From NCBI GenBank assembly GCA_018065885.1, contig JAGHSL010000388.1:1-8147 (forward strand): DNA of 8,147 bases, written 5' to 3'. The notes under the pieces were generated by a model. The model was given only the letters and a program-made list of their open reading frames with translations. It was not told the origin of the DNA and did not search any database. Each line of letters begins with the position of its first letter. Position 1 is the first letter of the stretch. Below, in pieces: positions 1 through 5,195 of the stretch. Origin of the DNA: Candidatus Limimorpha equi. Lineage in GTDB: Bacteria > Bacteroidota > Bacteroidia > Bacteroidales > F082. A program made the translations under genes and the position numbers.

Positions 1-647
1 GTTTCGGTTTCGGCCAGCGTCTTCACGTTAGCATCGAGCACATCGGAAAGTTCCTGATAAACATCGATAACCGTCATCTTGTCGGCCTTGCCGTTGTTGA
101 CCATGTCGGCGGCGGCGCGGAAATATGAATCGAGGAAACCAACCTGAATCTGGGCGATGTCGAGTTCAACGGCTTCTTTCAGCACATTGTAAGCCTCTTC
201 ATAGCGGGCAGGATTGTAGGTGTAAATCAGATAACCTTTCTTGGCCTTGATGTTGGCGATTTGCGAAGCGCCAGTCTTAGGATCGTTCGGGAAGCAAATG
301 GCTCTCGTGTCGGCCAGCATGTTCAGTGTGTCGATGTAAGCATCCTTCTGGCTTGGATTTGTACGGATGAAATAATCCATGATTTTTTCACCGTTGGTGT
401 AAACGTACTGACTCAAACGCGGGCTATTCAGGAACACATATCTCCATGCGGAGACCATTTCCATACTGATGGCATCTTTCGCATACTTTGCAGCTTCCCA
501 CTGCTTGAAGTATTCACGATAAGTCGATTGGTTAGTGACGCTGGCAACACTGTCAACACCATATTTCGGGGCATTGACATTCTGTGCGGAAGCACTTACT
601 GCCATTCCAAACATAACGGCCAGTAACATTACTCTTCTAGTTTTCAT
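1..647 (-). CDS. Secreted TPR-like protein, C-terminus missing at the window edge
   Basis: The frame is open from an ATG at 647 to the left edge, giving 215 residues with no stop. It begins with a clear Sec signal peptide: basic MKTRR, a hydrophobic core, and probable cleavage after ASA (ASA-Q), so the protein should be periplasmic or outer-membrane associated. The mature part is rich in helix-forming residues. Repeated Tyr/Ala/Glu patterns (YNPARYEEAYNVLKEAVEL near residues 142-160, DSYFRAAADM near 168-177) resemble the tetratricopeptide-type secreted proteins common in Bacteroidota. No catalytic motif is visible. It lies 100 bases downstream of the barrel-protein gene on the same strand, so co-transcription is likely. 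A GATATTTG box at 703-710 could give a second promoter, but no -33 element sits at the right distance. The exact role is unknown; scaffold or protein-protein interaction is an inference from the fold type. Confidence 0.85.
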   Translation of the reverse strand, partial: MKTRRVMLLAVMFGMAVSASAQNVNAPKYGVDSVASVTNQSTYREYFKQWEAAKYAKDAISMEMVSAWRYVFLNSPRLSQYVYTNGEKIMDYFIRTNPSQKDAYIDTLNMLADTRAICFPNDPKTGASQIANIKAKKGYLIYTYNPARYEEAYNVLKEAVELDIAQIQVGFLDSYFRAAADMVNNGKADKMTVIDVYQELSDVLDANVKTLAETE

Positions 648-747
648 CTCTCTAATTTTATTATAGTTAAACTTATATTAATTTCCTTTTTTTGTTCCTA
701 TTCAAATATCATTCCAAAATTGAATCAACCGACATGGATTGATTATT
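648..747. other. Spacer between two minus-strand envelope genes
   Basis: This AT-rich spacer lies between the barrel gene stop and the TPR-like gene start. It holds a weak inverted repeat, AATCAA (723-728) with TTGATT (739-744), just after the upstream stop codon. It also has a GATATTTG box (703-710, minus strand) and a TAAGTTTA box nearer the start. None is strong enough to call a terminator or a promoter; read-through transcription seems the simplest reading. Confidence 0.3.
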
Positions 748-2058
748 TCATTGGTATTTACGCTTCAAGAACCAACGCTCGAAAACCGAGACACCTACAG
801 TAGCCTTGATGTAACGTTCCTGAATCAGATTGGATGACTTGGTGCCGCACTGACCCACCTCAACAGCCACATTGACTTTCGAAAGCGACCTTGGCAAAGG
901 CAACGAAACGCCGACGGTGAGTCCAATTTTATTGATGGATTCCCCCCTGATATTCAGGAAAGTCTGTTCATAAAAAGCGCCGAAACGATACGACATTCTG
1001 GTAAAATAATTCGACACAGAAGAAGAAGTCGGGATAAGTTCACCACCGAGGGCGACGCTCCATGAGTTTTGCAACGAATCGTTGACACCTTCGCGGGCAA
1101 ATTTGCTCCATTGCGACCAATTGAAATCGGCACCAAGAGTCCAGTGGTTGTCTTTCTGCAAAGTGACGCCAAAGCCAAATTCGTGAGGCATGGTGATGCG
1201 CGACTTATCCTTCGCCGAATAAAAAATGGTGTCGATAGGGTATTCTACATCTGAATCCGAGCTTTGCTTGATTGAACGTATATAGGTGGTTTGCTTACCT
1301 TTTAGCTTCATTTTCTGATTATAAGTGAGGCCCAAGCCCAAATTCAAGCCATTGGAAAGTTTCGTATTGTAAAGCACACCGTAATCGAACATGAACGACT
1401 TGACCAACATATCTATGCCACGGCGGGTTTCAATCATAAAAACCGAATCGGGGAAACTCAGCGTAGTCTGGGTTTCGTAATCGCCGAACACATAAGTGGC
1501 ATTTACGCCTACTGAAAAATTCCTGCCCAAGCGAAAAGCATTACCGATGAAAGCCTGATTCAAGCCTCCGCTACCCTTAAAAGTAGTGGCATAATTGCCC
1601 ACATCATCCTTATGGTTGTTCACCACCAAATTATAGCCGACATTGCTAAATGGCTGAACGCCAAGCGAAATACGCCACCATTTGGTAGCACCGAAAGCCA
1701 TGGCGACATAATCGAAATTGGCGTTGCTTGAAGTCTCCGACAGATTGGAAGTGCTGAAATCAGAGGTTTTGAAATACATGCCGGCATCAAACAAGAAAGC
1801 CAGCGTGTCAATCATGGCATACGAAGCTGGATTTTCGGTGTTGACAAGACTCTTTCCAAACATGGCATTTGACACACCGCCCATACCTTTCAGTCTGGAA
1901 TTCATTGTCTTATCTCTCAATTGTCCGATACCGAACATGGAATATGGCGAATCGACATTGGCCTGAGCAACTGCTCCCTGAGCAAACAGGACCAGCAGAA
2001 CCACGGCGCAAATTTTCTTCAACGTAATATCTCTCATAGCGATAATTCTATAGGTCAT
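748..2058 (-). CDS. Putative outer-membrane beta-barrel protein (Bacteroidota FadL/porin-like family)
   Basis: The protein has 436 residues from the first ATG. The signal peptide is clear, with KK followed by ICAVVLLVLFAQG and cleavage probably after AVA. A second ATG at 2037 (MRDITLKK) gives a more compact signal peptide and may be the true start; neither has a Shine-Dalgarno sequence. After the signal come the motifs SPYSMFGIGQL, GMGG and NPASYAMIDTLAF, which I recognise from a widespread Bacteroidota outer-membrane protein family. The rest shows alternating hydrophobic/polar strands rich in Gly, Phe and Tyr, typical of a transmembrane barrel, and it ends in FERWFLKRKYQ. Substrate and function are not known; annotation as a fatty-acid-transporter-like porin rests on fold only. 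From memory, relatives often sit in an operon with type III pantothenate kinase and TPR/LPS-export genes. Here the TPR-like gene follows, but no kinase gene lies immediately upstream. Confidence 0.85.
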   Translation of the reverse strand: MTYRIIAMRDITLKKICAVVLLVLFAQGAVAQANVDSPYSMFGIGQLRDKTMNSRLKGMGGVSNAMFGKSLVNTENPASYAMIDTLAFLFDAGMYFKTSDFSTSNLSETSSNANFDYVAMAFGATKWWRISLGVQPFSNVGYNLVVNNHKDDVGNYATTFKGSGGLNQAFIGNAFRLGRNFSVGVNATYVFGDYETQTTLSFPDSVFMIETRRGIDMLVKSFMFDYGVLYNTKLSNGLNLGLGLTYNQKMKLKGKQTTYIRSIKQSSDSDVEYPIDTIFYSAKDKSRITMPHEFGFGVTLQKDNHWTLGADFNWSQWSKFAREGVNDSLQNSWSVALGGELIPTSSSVSNYFTRMSYRFGAFYEQTFLNIRGESINKIGLTVGVSLPLPRSLSKVNVAVEVGQCGTKSSNLIQERYIKATVGVSVFERWFLKRKYQ

Positions 2059-2097
2059 TCATTGGGTAATTATTGAACACACCCAATTTTGAGCGTG

Positions 2098-2129
2098 CAA
2101 ATATCCGATTTTTTAACTCGTTTAGCAAA
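2098..2129 (-). promoter_or_regulatory. Bacteroidota-type promoter for the barrel-protein gene
   Basis: Read on the minus strand, TTTG (2126-2129) is followed by a 20-base spacer and GATATTTG (2098-2105). The Bacteroidota housekeeping consensus is TTTG near -33 and TAnnTTTG near -7, so only the first base of the -7 box deviates. Transcription would start near 2090, about 30 bases before the ATG at 2058. Assignment is by motif and spacing only. Confidence 0.55.
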
Positions 2130-2247
2130 TTTTTATTGCTTTCTTTGCAAAATAAAGGCAAAATGATGGGGAAAAACAGATTTCAACGGACAGCTGATTT
2201 GACGGATTGTTTTTTTCTCCCGCCGATGCCGCTGATTTACGTAGAGG

Positions 2248-2366
2248 TTTTTGAACCGCAGATTACACTGATTACACTGATTTTTAGCAAACTACAGATT
2301 TTACAGATTACACAGAAAATTTTATATGCGCAAGCGCATGAATTTTCACAGATTAGCTGGCGCATG
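2248..2366. repeat. Direct repeat unit A (uninterrupted copy)
   Basis: This unit of about 119 bp starts at TTTTTGAACCGC and ends at GCTGGCGCATG. It aligns over its whole length, imperfectly, with the unit at 2415-2556. Shared landmarks in order are GAACCGC, GATTACACTG, ACAGATTAYACAGA, a T-rich stretch, ATGCGC, AAGCGCATGAATT and GCTGGCGCRTG. The junction ATGCGC-AA-GCGCAT (2326-2339) is intact and forms a palindrome. Confidence 0.75.
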
Positions 2367-2414
2367 AAAAAATTTACTCCGAATTTACTCTCTACCGCCT
2401 TGGCGGAACATGAT

Positions 2415-2556
2415 TTTTTCGAACCGCTGATTGCGTAGATTACACTGTTTTCAACAAGATACAGATACAGCAGATTATACAGATGATTTTTTAAATGCGC
2501 CCTTCGACAAGCTCAGGGAACAAAGCGCATGAATTATACCGATTGGCTGGCGCGTG
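2415..2556. repeat. Direct repeat unit B (copy with a 22-bp insertion)
   Basis: This unit of 142 bp starts at TTTTTCGAACCGC and ends at GCTGGCGCGTG. Without the segment 2501-2522 it is 120 bp, almost exactly the length of unit A, and the landmarks are collinear. The central ATGCGC / AAGCGCATGAATT junction is the one split by the extra segment. Confidence 0.75.
2501..2522 (+). repeat. Short palindromic module inserted in repeat unit B
   Basis: The 22-bp segment carries the core CTTCGACAAGCTCAG (2502-2516), framed by CCCT at 2500-2503 and AGGG at 2515-2518, so it can fold back on itself. This core is a dispersed intergenic repeat type familiar from many bacterial genomes; its translations give the telltale peptides SLSKG and LRQAQ. 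It interrupts ATGCGC...AAGCGCATG, which is continuous in unit A. Confidence 0.65.
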
Positions 2557-2619
2557 TTTTTTGGACATAAATCTTTCAAAAATCTATCATAAATCCTTGC
2601 TTCCGTGCCGGAGAATGAT

Positions 2620-2677
2620 GGCGGCTCACTAAGCTTAGGTTGCTGAGCCTGTCGAAGCATCGAAGGGGCAAGCCGCC
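2620..2677. repeat. Structured repeat element with an inverted copy of the short module
   Basis: GGCGGCT (2620-2626) and AGCCGCC (2671-2677) form a perfect 7-bp inverted repeat. Inside lie GGCTCA (2623-2628) with TGAGCC (2644-2649), the perfect palindrome CTAAGCTTAG (2629-2638), and CTGAGCCTGTCGAAG (2643-2657). The last is the reverse complement of the module core at 2502-2516 with one mismatch in 15. Several stems compete for the same bases, so the actual fold is uncertain. Confidence 0.55.
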
Positions 2678-2712
2678 GTAGGCTCATCGTCCAAAAACAT
2701 TCCAACTCCTGT

Positions 2713-2740
2713 AACTGGCATCAGCTTGACGATGCCAGTT
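2713..2740. repeat. Perfect 10-bp hairpin
   Basis: AACTGGCATC (2713-2722) and GATGCCAGTT (2731-2740) are exact reverse complements around an 8-base loop. No T-tract follows on either strand, so it does not look like an intrinsic terminator. It may be part of the repeat cluster to its left. Confidence 0.6.
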
Positions 2741-2887
2741 GTCGGGTGGCCGTCCCTGTTCCCTCATTCACGAAAATGACGCAACGTGGTAATGCTTTAC
2801 ATTTGTTTCCAAAAGAAATACAACTAACTGTATATCAGTATAAAACAATTTATTTCAGTATTTTTATCATAAAATTTCATTTTTTTC

Positions 2888-2917
2888 TTGGCGGTAACGA
2901 AAAATGTTGTACTTTTG
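2888..2917 (+). promoter_or_regulatory. Bacteroidota-type promoter of the tRNA-Phe gene
   Basis: TTG (2888-2890), a 19-base spacer and TACTTTTG (2910-2917) match the Bacteroidota -33/-7 pattern, with the -7 box a perfect TAnnTTTG. The start of transcription would fall in the early 2920s, leaving a leader of only about ten bases before the mature tRNA 5' end, which fits a stand-alone tRNA gene. Confidence 0.7.
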
Positions 2918-2931
2918 CACTCGCAAACGGA

Positions 2932-3004
2932 GGTACCGTAGCTCAGTTGGTAGAGCAATGGACTGAAAATCCATGTGTCACTGGTTCGATTCCCGTCGGT
3001 ACCA
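2932..3004 (+). tRNA. tRNA-Phe (anticodon GAA)
   Basis: The 73-base cloverleaf has acceptor stem GGTACCG (2932-2938) pairing perfectly with CGGTACC (2997-3003) and discriminator A at 3004. The D arm is GCTC-AGTTGGTA-GAGC. The anticodon stem is ATGGA/TCCAT with loop CTGAAAA, giving anticodon GAA at 2965-2967. The T loop is TTCGATT. The T stem ACTGG/CCCGT has one T-C mismatch (2982/2994). The 3' CCA is not encoded (ACT follows), so it must be added after transcription. It sits alone, flanked by its own promoter and terminator. Confidence 0.96.
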
Positions 3005-3013
3005 CTCCAAAAG

Positions 3014-3038
3014 AAAAGCCGAGTTTCACTCGGCTTTT
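3014..3038. terminator. Bidirectional intrinsic terminator shared by tRNA-Phe and the glycosyltransferase gene
   Basis: AAAAGCCGAG (3014-3023) pairs with CTCGGCTTTT (3029-3038) around loop TTTCA. On the plus strand the stem runs into a T-rich tract (TTTTTCATTTTT) and ends the tRNA transcript. On the minus strand it is followed by TTTTCTTTT and ends the glycosyltransferase transcript. The stop codon (3026-3028) lies in the loop, so the last codons of that gene form one arm. Confidence 0.85.
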
Positions 3039-4024
3039 TCATTTTTCATCAAATCCAACATTTTTCCGGCAATTTCATGTGCATCCAAGGTGTTCATGCA
3101 GGCAAAATGTCCCTTCGGACATTGTTTAAAGCCCAATTTATCGCAAGGACGGCATTTCAAAGTCTTGTTCTCGACAATACACGAACGTTGCGGAAAAGTC
3201 GGCATATACGGATACATGCCGAATTCAGGAACCGTATTGCCCCACACCGAAACAATCGGTTTGCGCAAAGCTGCGGCGATATGCATCATACCCGTATCGT
3301 TTGCCAAAACCACTTCGGAACGCTTCAACACCATTGCCGACTGCGCAATGGAGAAACGTCCACATGTATTTATCACATTGTTTTCCAACGATTTGCAAAT
3401 CGTTTCGCCACGCACAGCATCTTCCTTCCCTCCCACCAAAACCACAGGGAAGTCCAAAGCACGGCAAACCTCAATCACTTTTTCGGCAGGCAAAATCTTA
3501 GTGGAATACTGTCCGCCAATGACAATAGCCGCATATTTTTCAGGCAGTTCGGAATGCAAAGCTGCGCTATTTTCATCAAAAAAGAAGTCCAAACCTTGAC
3601 CATCATTCTTTACGCCCAACTTTTCAACAGCCTTGAAATAACGGTCAACAATATGAATGTCAGGCAATTTTCCAAGTTTCAGTTTGGAATAAAGGAACTT
3701 CTGGAAATCCAATTTCGGAAACGATGCCGAAGGTCTACGAAGTGCAAATTTCACACGAAAAGAACGAAAGTTTTTGTGCAAATCGACAACGAAATCGTAT
3801 TGTTCCGCCTTTAGTTCAGGCAGCAAATCTTTCAAATCGCCTTTCAGACCATACACCTTATTTATATATAGATTACTCGTCAACAAATTTTGATTACTGC
3901 CTTTTGTCAGCACATGAAGCTCAACATCAGGAATTTGCTGTTTAATGCAACGGATGACAGGCGTTGTCAGGACAATATCGCCGATGGAGCTGAACCTTAT
4001 GAGAAGTATCTTTTTCAAAATCAT
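3026..4024 (-). CDS. Glycosyltransferase family 9 protein (LPS heptosyltransferase-like)
   Basis: The 332-residue protein has the two-domain GT-B plan of ADP-heptose:LPS heptosyltransferases. The N-terminus ILLIRFSSIGDIVLTTPVI (residues 6-24) is the family signature with the Ser-x-Gly-Asp loop; Asp16 corresponds to the proposed catalytic base. The C-terminal domain carries GGQYSTKILPAE (170-181), VVLVGG (194-199) and the donor-binding motif ANDTGMMHIAAAL (241-253). A cysteine cluster, CRPCDKLGFKQCPKGHFAC (291-309), is seen in many relatives. There is no signal peptide or membrane segment, so it should act at the cytoplasmic face of the inner membrane on a lipid-linked glycan. The donor sugar cannot be read from sequence; heptose is the family default. 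The start at 4024 places the signature at the usual distance. It is divergent from the operon at 4098 and shares its terminator with tRNA-Phe. Confidence 0.92.
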   Translation of the reverse strand: MILKKILLIRFSSIGDIVLTTPVIRCIKQQIPDVELHVLTKGSNQNLLTSNLYINKVYGLKGDLKDLLPELKAEQYDFVVDLHKNFRSFRVKFALRRPSASFPKLDFQKFLYSKLKLGKLPDIHIVDRYFKAVEKLGVKNDGQGLDFFFDENSAALHSELPEKYAAIVIGGQYSTKILPAEKVIEVCRALDFPVVLVGGKEDAVRGETICKSLENNVINTCGRFSIAQSAMVLKRSEVVLANDTGMMHIAAALRKPIVSVWGNTVPEFGMYPYMPTFPQRSCIVENKTLKCRPCDKLGFKQCPKGHFACMNTLDAHEIAGKMLDLMKNEKAE

Positions 4025-4039
4025 GATAATTTAGGAAAG

Positions 4040-4077
4040 CAAAAATAAACATTTTGACGCAATTTGTCTTATTTTTG
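4040..4077. promoter_or_regulatory. Symmetrical divergent promoter region
   Basis: Minus-strand TATTTTTG (4040-4047) and plus-strand TATTTTTG (4070-4077) are both perfect TAnnTTTG -7 boxes. They point outwards towards the starts at 4024 and 4098, implying leaders of roughly 10-15 bases. Together they form a perfect 9-bp inverted repeat (CAAAAATAA / TTATTTTTG) with a 20-base centre that must hold both -33 regions. No good TTG lies at 19-20 bases for either, so the promoters may be weak or regulated. Confidence 0.5.
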
Positions 4078-4097
4078 TCCCTTAAAATTTTCAAGAA

Positions 4098-5183
4098 ATG
4101 AAGAAGTTACTACTTGTTATATTAACTTGTTTTACAGTTGGTTACAGTTATTGCGAGACCATTTTCCAAGACAGTTTCGAGTATGCAAACACCGAAGGTG
4201 AAGTCCCGATAGGTTGGACAAGTCCCGAAAAAGGCTGGATTTGCGGGAAATTTGACAATGACCACAACTGCAAACCCCATTCGGGGAACTGGTACATCTA
4301 CACCCAAGCCAACGAATCGTGGCTTTTCCTTCGCGCTGATGCACTTTTCGGAATACACTACGATCTTTCATTTTGGGCAGTCAGCGATGGAACTTTCCAA
4401 ACGGAGATCTGCTATGGCGACAGTCCAAGTCCCGAATCCATGAACGGACAAATTGCTTCCGACATCGTAATCCACAGCAGGGACTATCAGCAATTCAGCA
4501 TCGAATATGAATTGTACGCAAACAATGAGCTTTATCTTGGTTTTCATGCCATCAGCATTGGTGGCACGGCACTTTGCATCGATGATGTTGTCATCAACCA
4601 AATGCACCAATATGATTTCATTGTGAAATCCATTACGACCGACACTTTGGATCTCGCATTCGGCGAAAGCGCCAACTTTAAATTTTCCGTCATCAACACG
4701 GGGTACGATCAAGAAACCTTAGTACTGAGTTCACCTTCGGAAATGTTCACCGACACGCATTATTTCATTGACGGAGAAGCCGTTAGCCGTTTCGACATCG
4801 AACCCAATGAAAACATCATCGTTGAGGTCACTTCAACCTTAATTGACCAGGAAATTCCCTATACCTACGCTTGGCTCGATGTGATGGTCGGCTCGACGCA
4901 CAACTGCAACACTGGCATGGCTTCCTTTTATGTAAAGCCCATTCCAATGACGCAAACAAATGAAGCACAATCATTTGTAAACATTTATCCAAATCCTGCA
5001 AACGAGATGCTCTATATTGACACCAACGGATTTCAAGAAGCTGTAATTTATGATGAAAACGGTAGACAAATCCTGTCATCACATCAAAACGACATTGATA
5101 TTCATAAACTTAAATCAGGAATTTATTTTATTGCAATAAAAACCACGAAACAGACGTTAAGGCAAAGTTTTGTGAAACAATAA
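4098..5183 (+). CDS. Secreted T9SS cargo protein with a choice-of-anchor-J-like domain
   Basis: The 361-residue protein starts with a Sec signal peptide (MKKLLLVILTCFTVGYSY). Residues about 20-168 (FQDSFEYANTEGEVPIGWTS, later HSGNWYIYTQ and, near the end, CIDDVVINQ) resemble the choice-of-anchor J beta-sandwich, a fold often found in adhesive or glycan-associated secreted proteins. Residues about 171-280 look like an Ig-like or CARDB-type domain. Residues about 292-361 are a type A T9SS sorting domain: VNIYPNPANEMLYI, then VIYDENGR, LKSGIYFIAI and the terminal QSFVKQ. The protein should cross the outer membrane by the type IX system, where the last domain is removed and the product is attached to the surface or released. 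No catalytic residues stand out. The lnt gene follows after 12 bases, so the two are probably co-transcribed. The biological role is unknown. Confidence 0.9.
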   Translation: MKKLLLVILTCFTVGYSYCETIFQDSFEYANTEGEVPIGWTSPEKGWICGKFDNDHNCKPHSGNWYIYTQANESWLFLRADALFGIHYDLSFWAVSDGTFQTEICYGDSPSPESMNGQIASDIVIHSRDYQQFSIEYELYANNELYLGFHAISIGGTALCIDDVVINQMHQYDFIVKSITTDTLDLAFGESANFKFSVINTGYDQETLVLSSPSEMFTDTHYFIDGEAVSRFDIEPNENIIVEVTSTLIDQEIPYTYAWLDVMVGSTHNCNTGMASFYVKPIPMTQTNEAQSFVNIYPNPANEMLYIDTNGFQEAVIYDENGRQILSSHQNDIDIHKLKSGIYFIAIKTTKQTLRQSFVKQ

Positions 5184-5195
5184 TCCATTGAAACC

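Larger units (their letters stand above)
2130..2909. other. Long repeat-rich intergenic region without a convincing gene
   Basis: About 780 bases between the barrel-protein promoter and the tRNA-Phe -7 box carry no ORF that looks like a protein; the open frames here are translations of repeats. The region begins with degenerate motifs of the type CAGATTACACTGATT, including GATTACACT twice in tandem near 2261-2278. It continues with two long direct repeat units, short palindromes (ATGCGC-AA-GCGCAT at 2326-2339, CCGCC-TT-GGCGG at 2395-2406) and a compact structured segment around 2620-2677. A perfect hairpin lies at 2713-2740, and the last 150 bases are AT-rich and feature-poor up to the tRNA promoter. 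This looks like a site where short dispersed repeats accumulate. Confidence 0.7.

Noticed and set aside
261..626. Plus-strand open frame of 121 codons
   Set aside because: It is antisense to the secreted TPR-like gene, which has a good signal peptide and a protein-like sequence.
2073..2438. Plus-strand open frame of 121 codons starting near the barrel gene promoter
   Set aside because: It is a translation of degenerate GATTACACTGATT-type repeats (visible as ITLITLIF and LQILQITQKI) and has no recognisable protein features.
2248..2556. CRISPR array or tandem satellite
   Set aside because: There are only two long degenerate units with no regular short repeat/spacer pattern and no cas genes.
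2475..2705. Minus-strand open frame of 76 codons in the repeat region
   Set aside because: It spans the two inverted module copies and translates them into SLSKG and LRQAQQP, hallmarks of spurious repeat-derived frames. There is no signal, domain or promoter.
2975..3814. Long plus-strand open frames opposite the glycosyltransferase gene
   Set aside because: They begin inside the tRNA and run antisense to a well-supported GT9 gene. Their composition (many His, Arg, Cys, Phe) is that of a shadow frame.
4098..4157. Lipoprotein signal (Cys19) in the T9SS cargo protein
   Set aside because: The residues before the cysteine (YSY) do not fit a lipobox, and the C-terminal T9SS domain already explains export.
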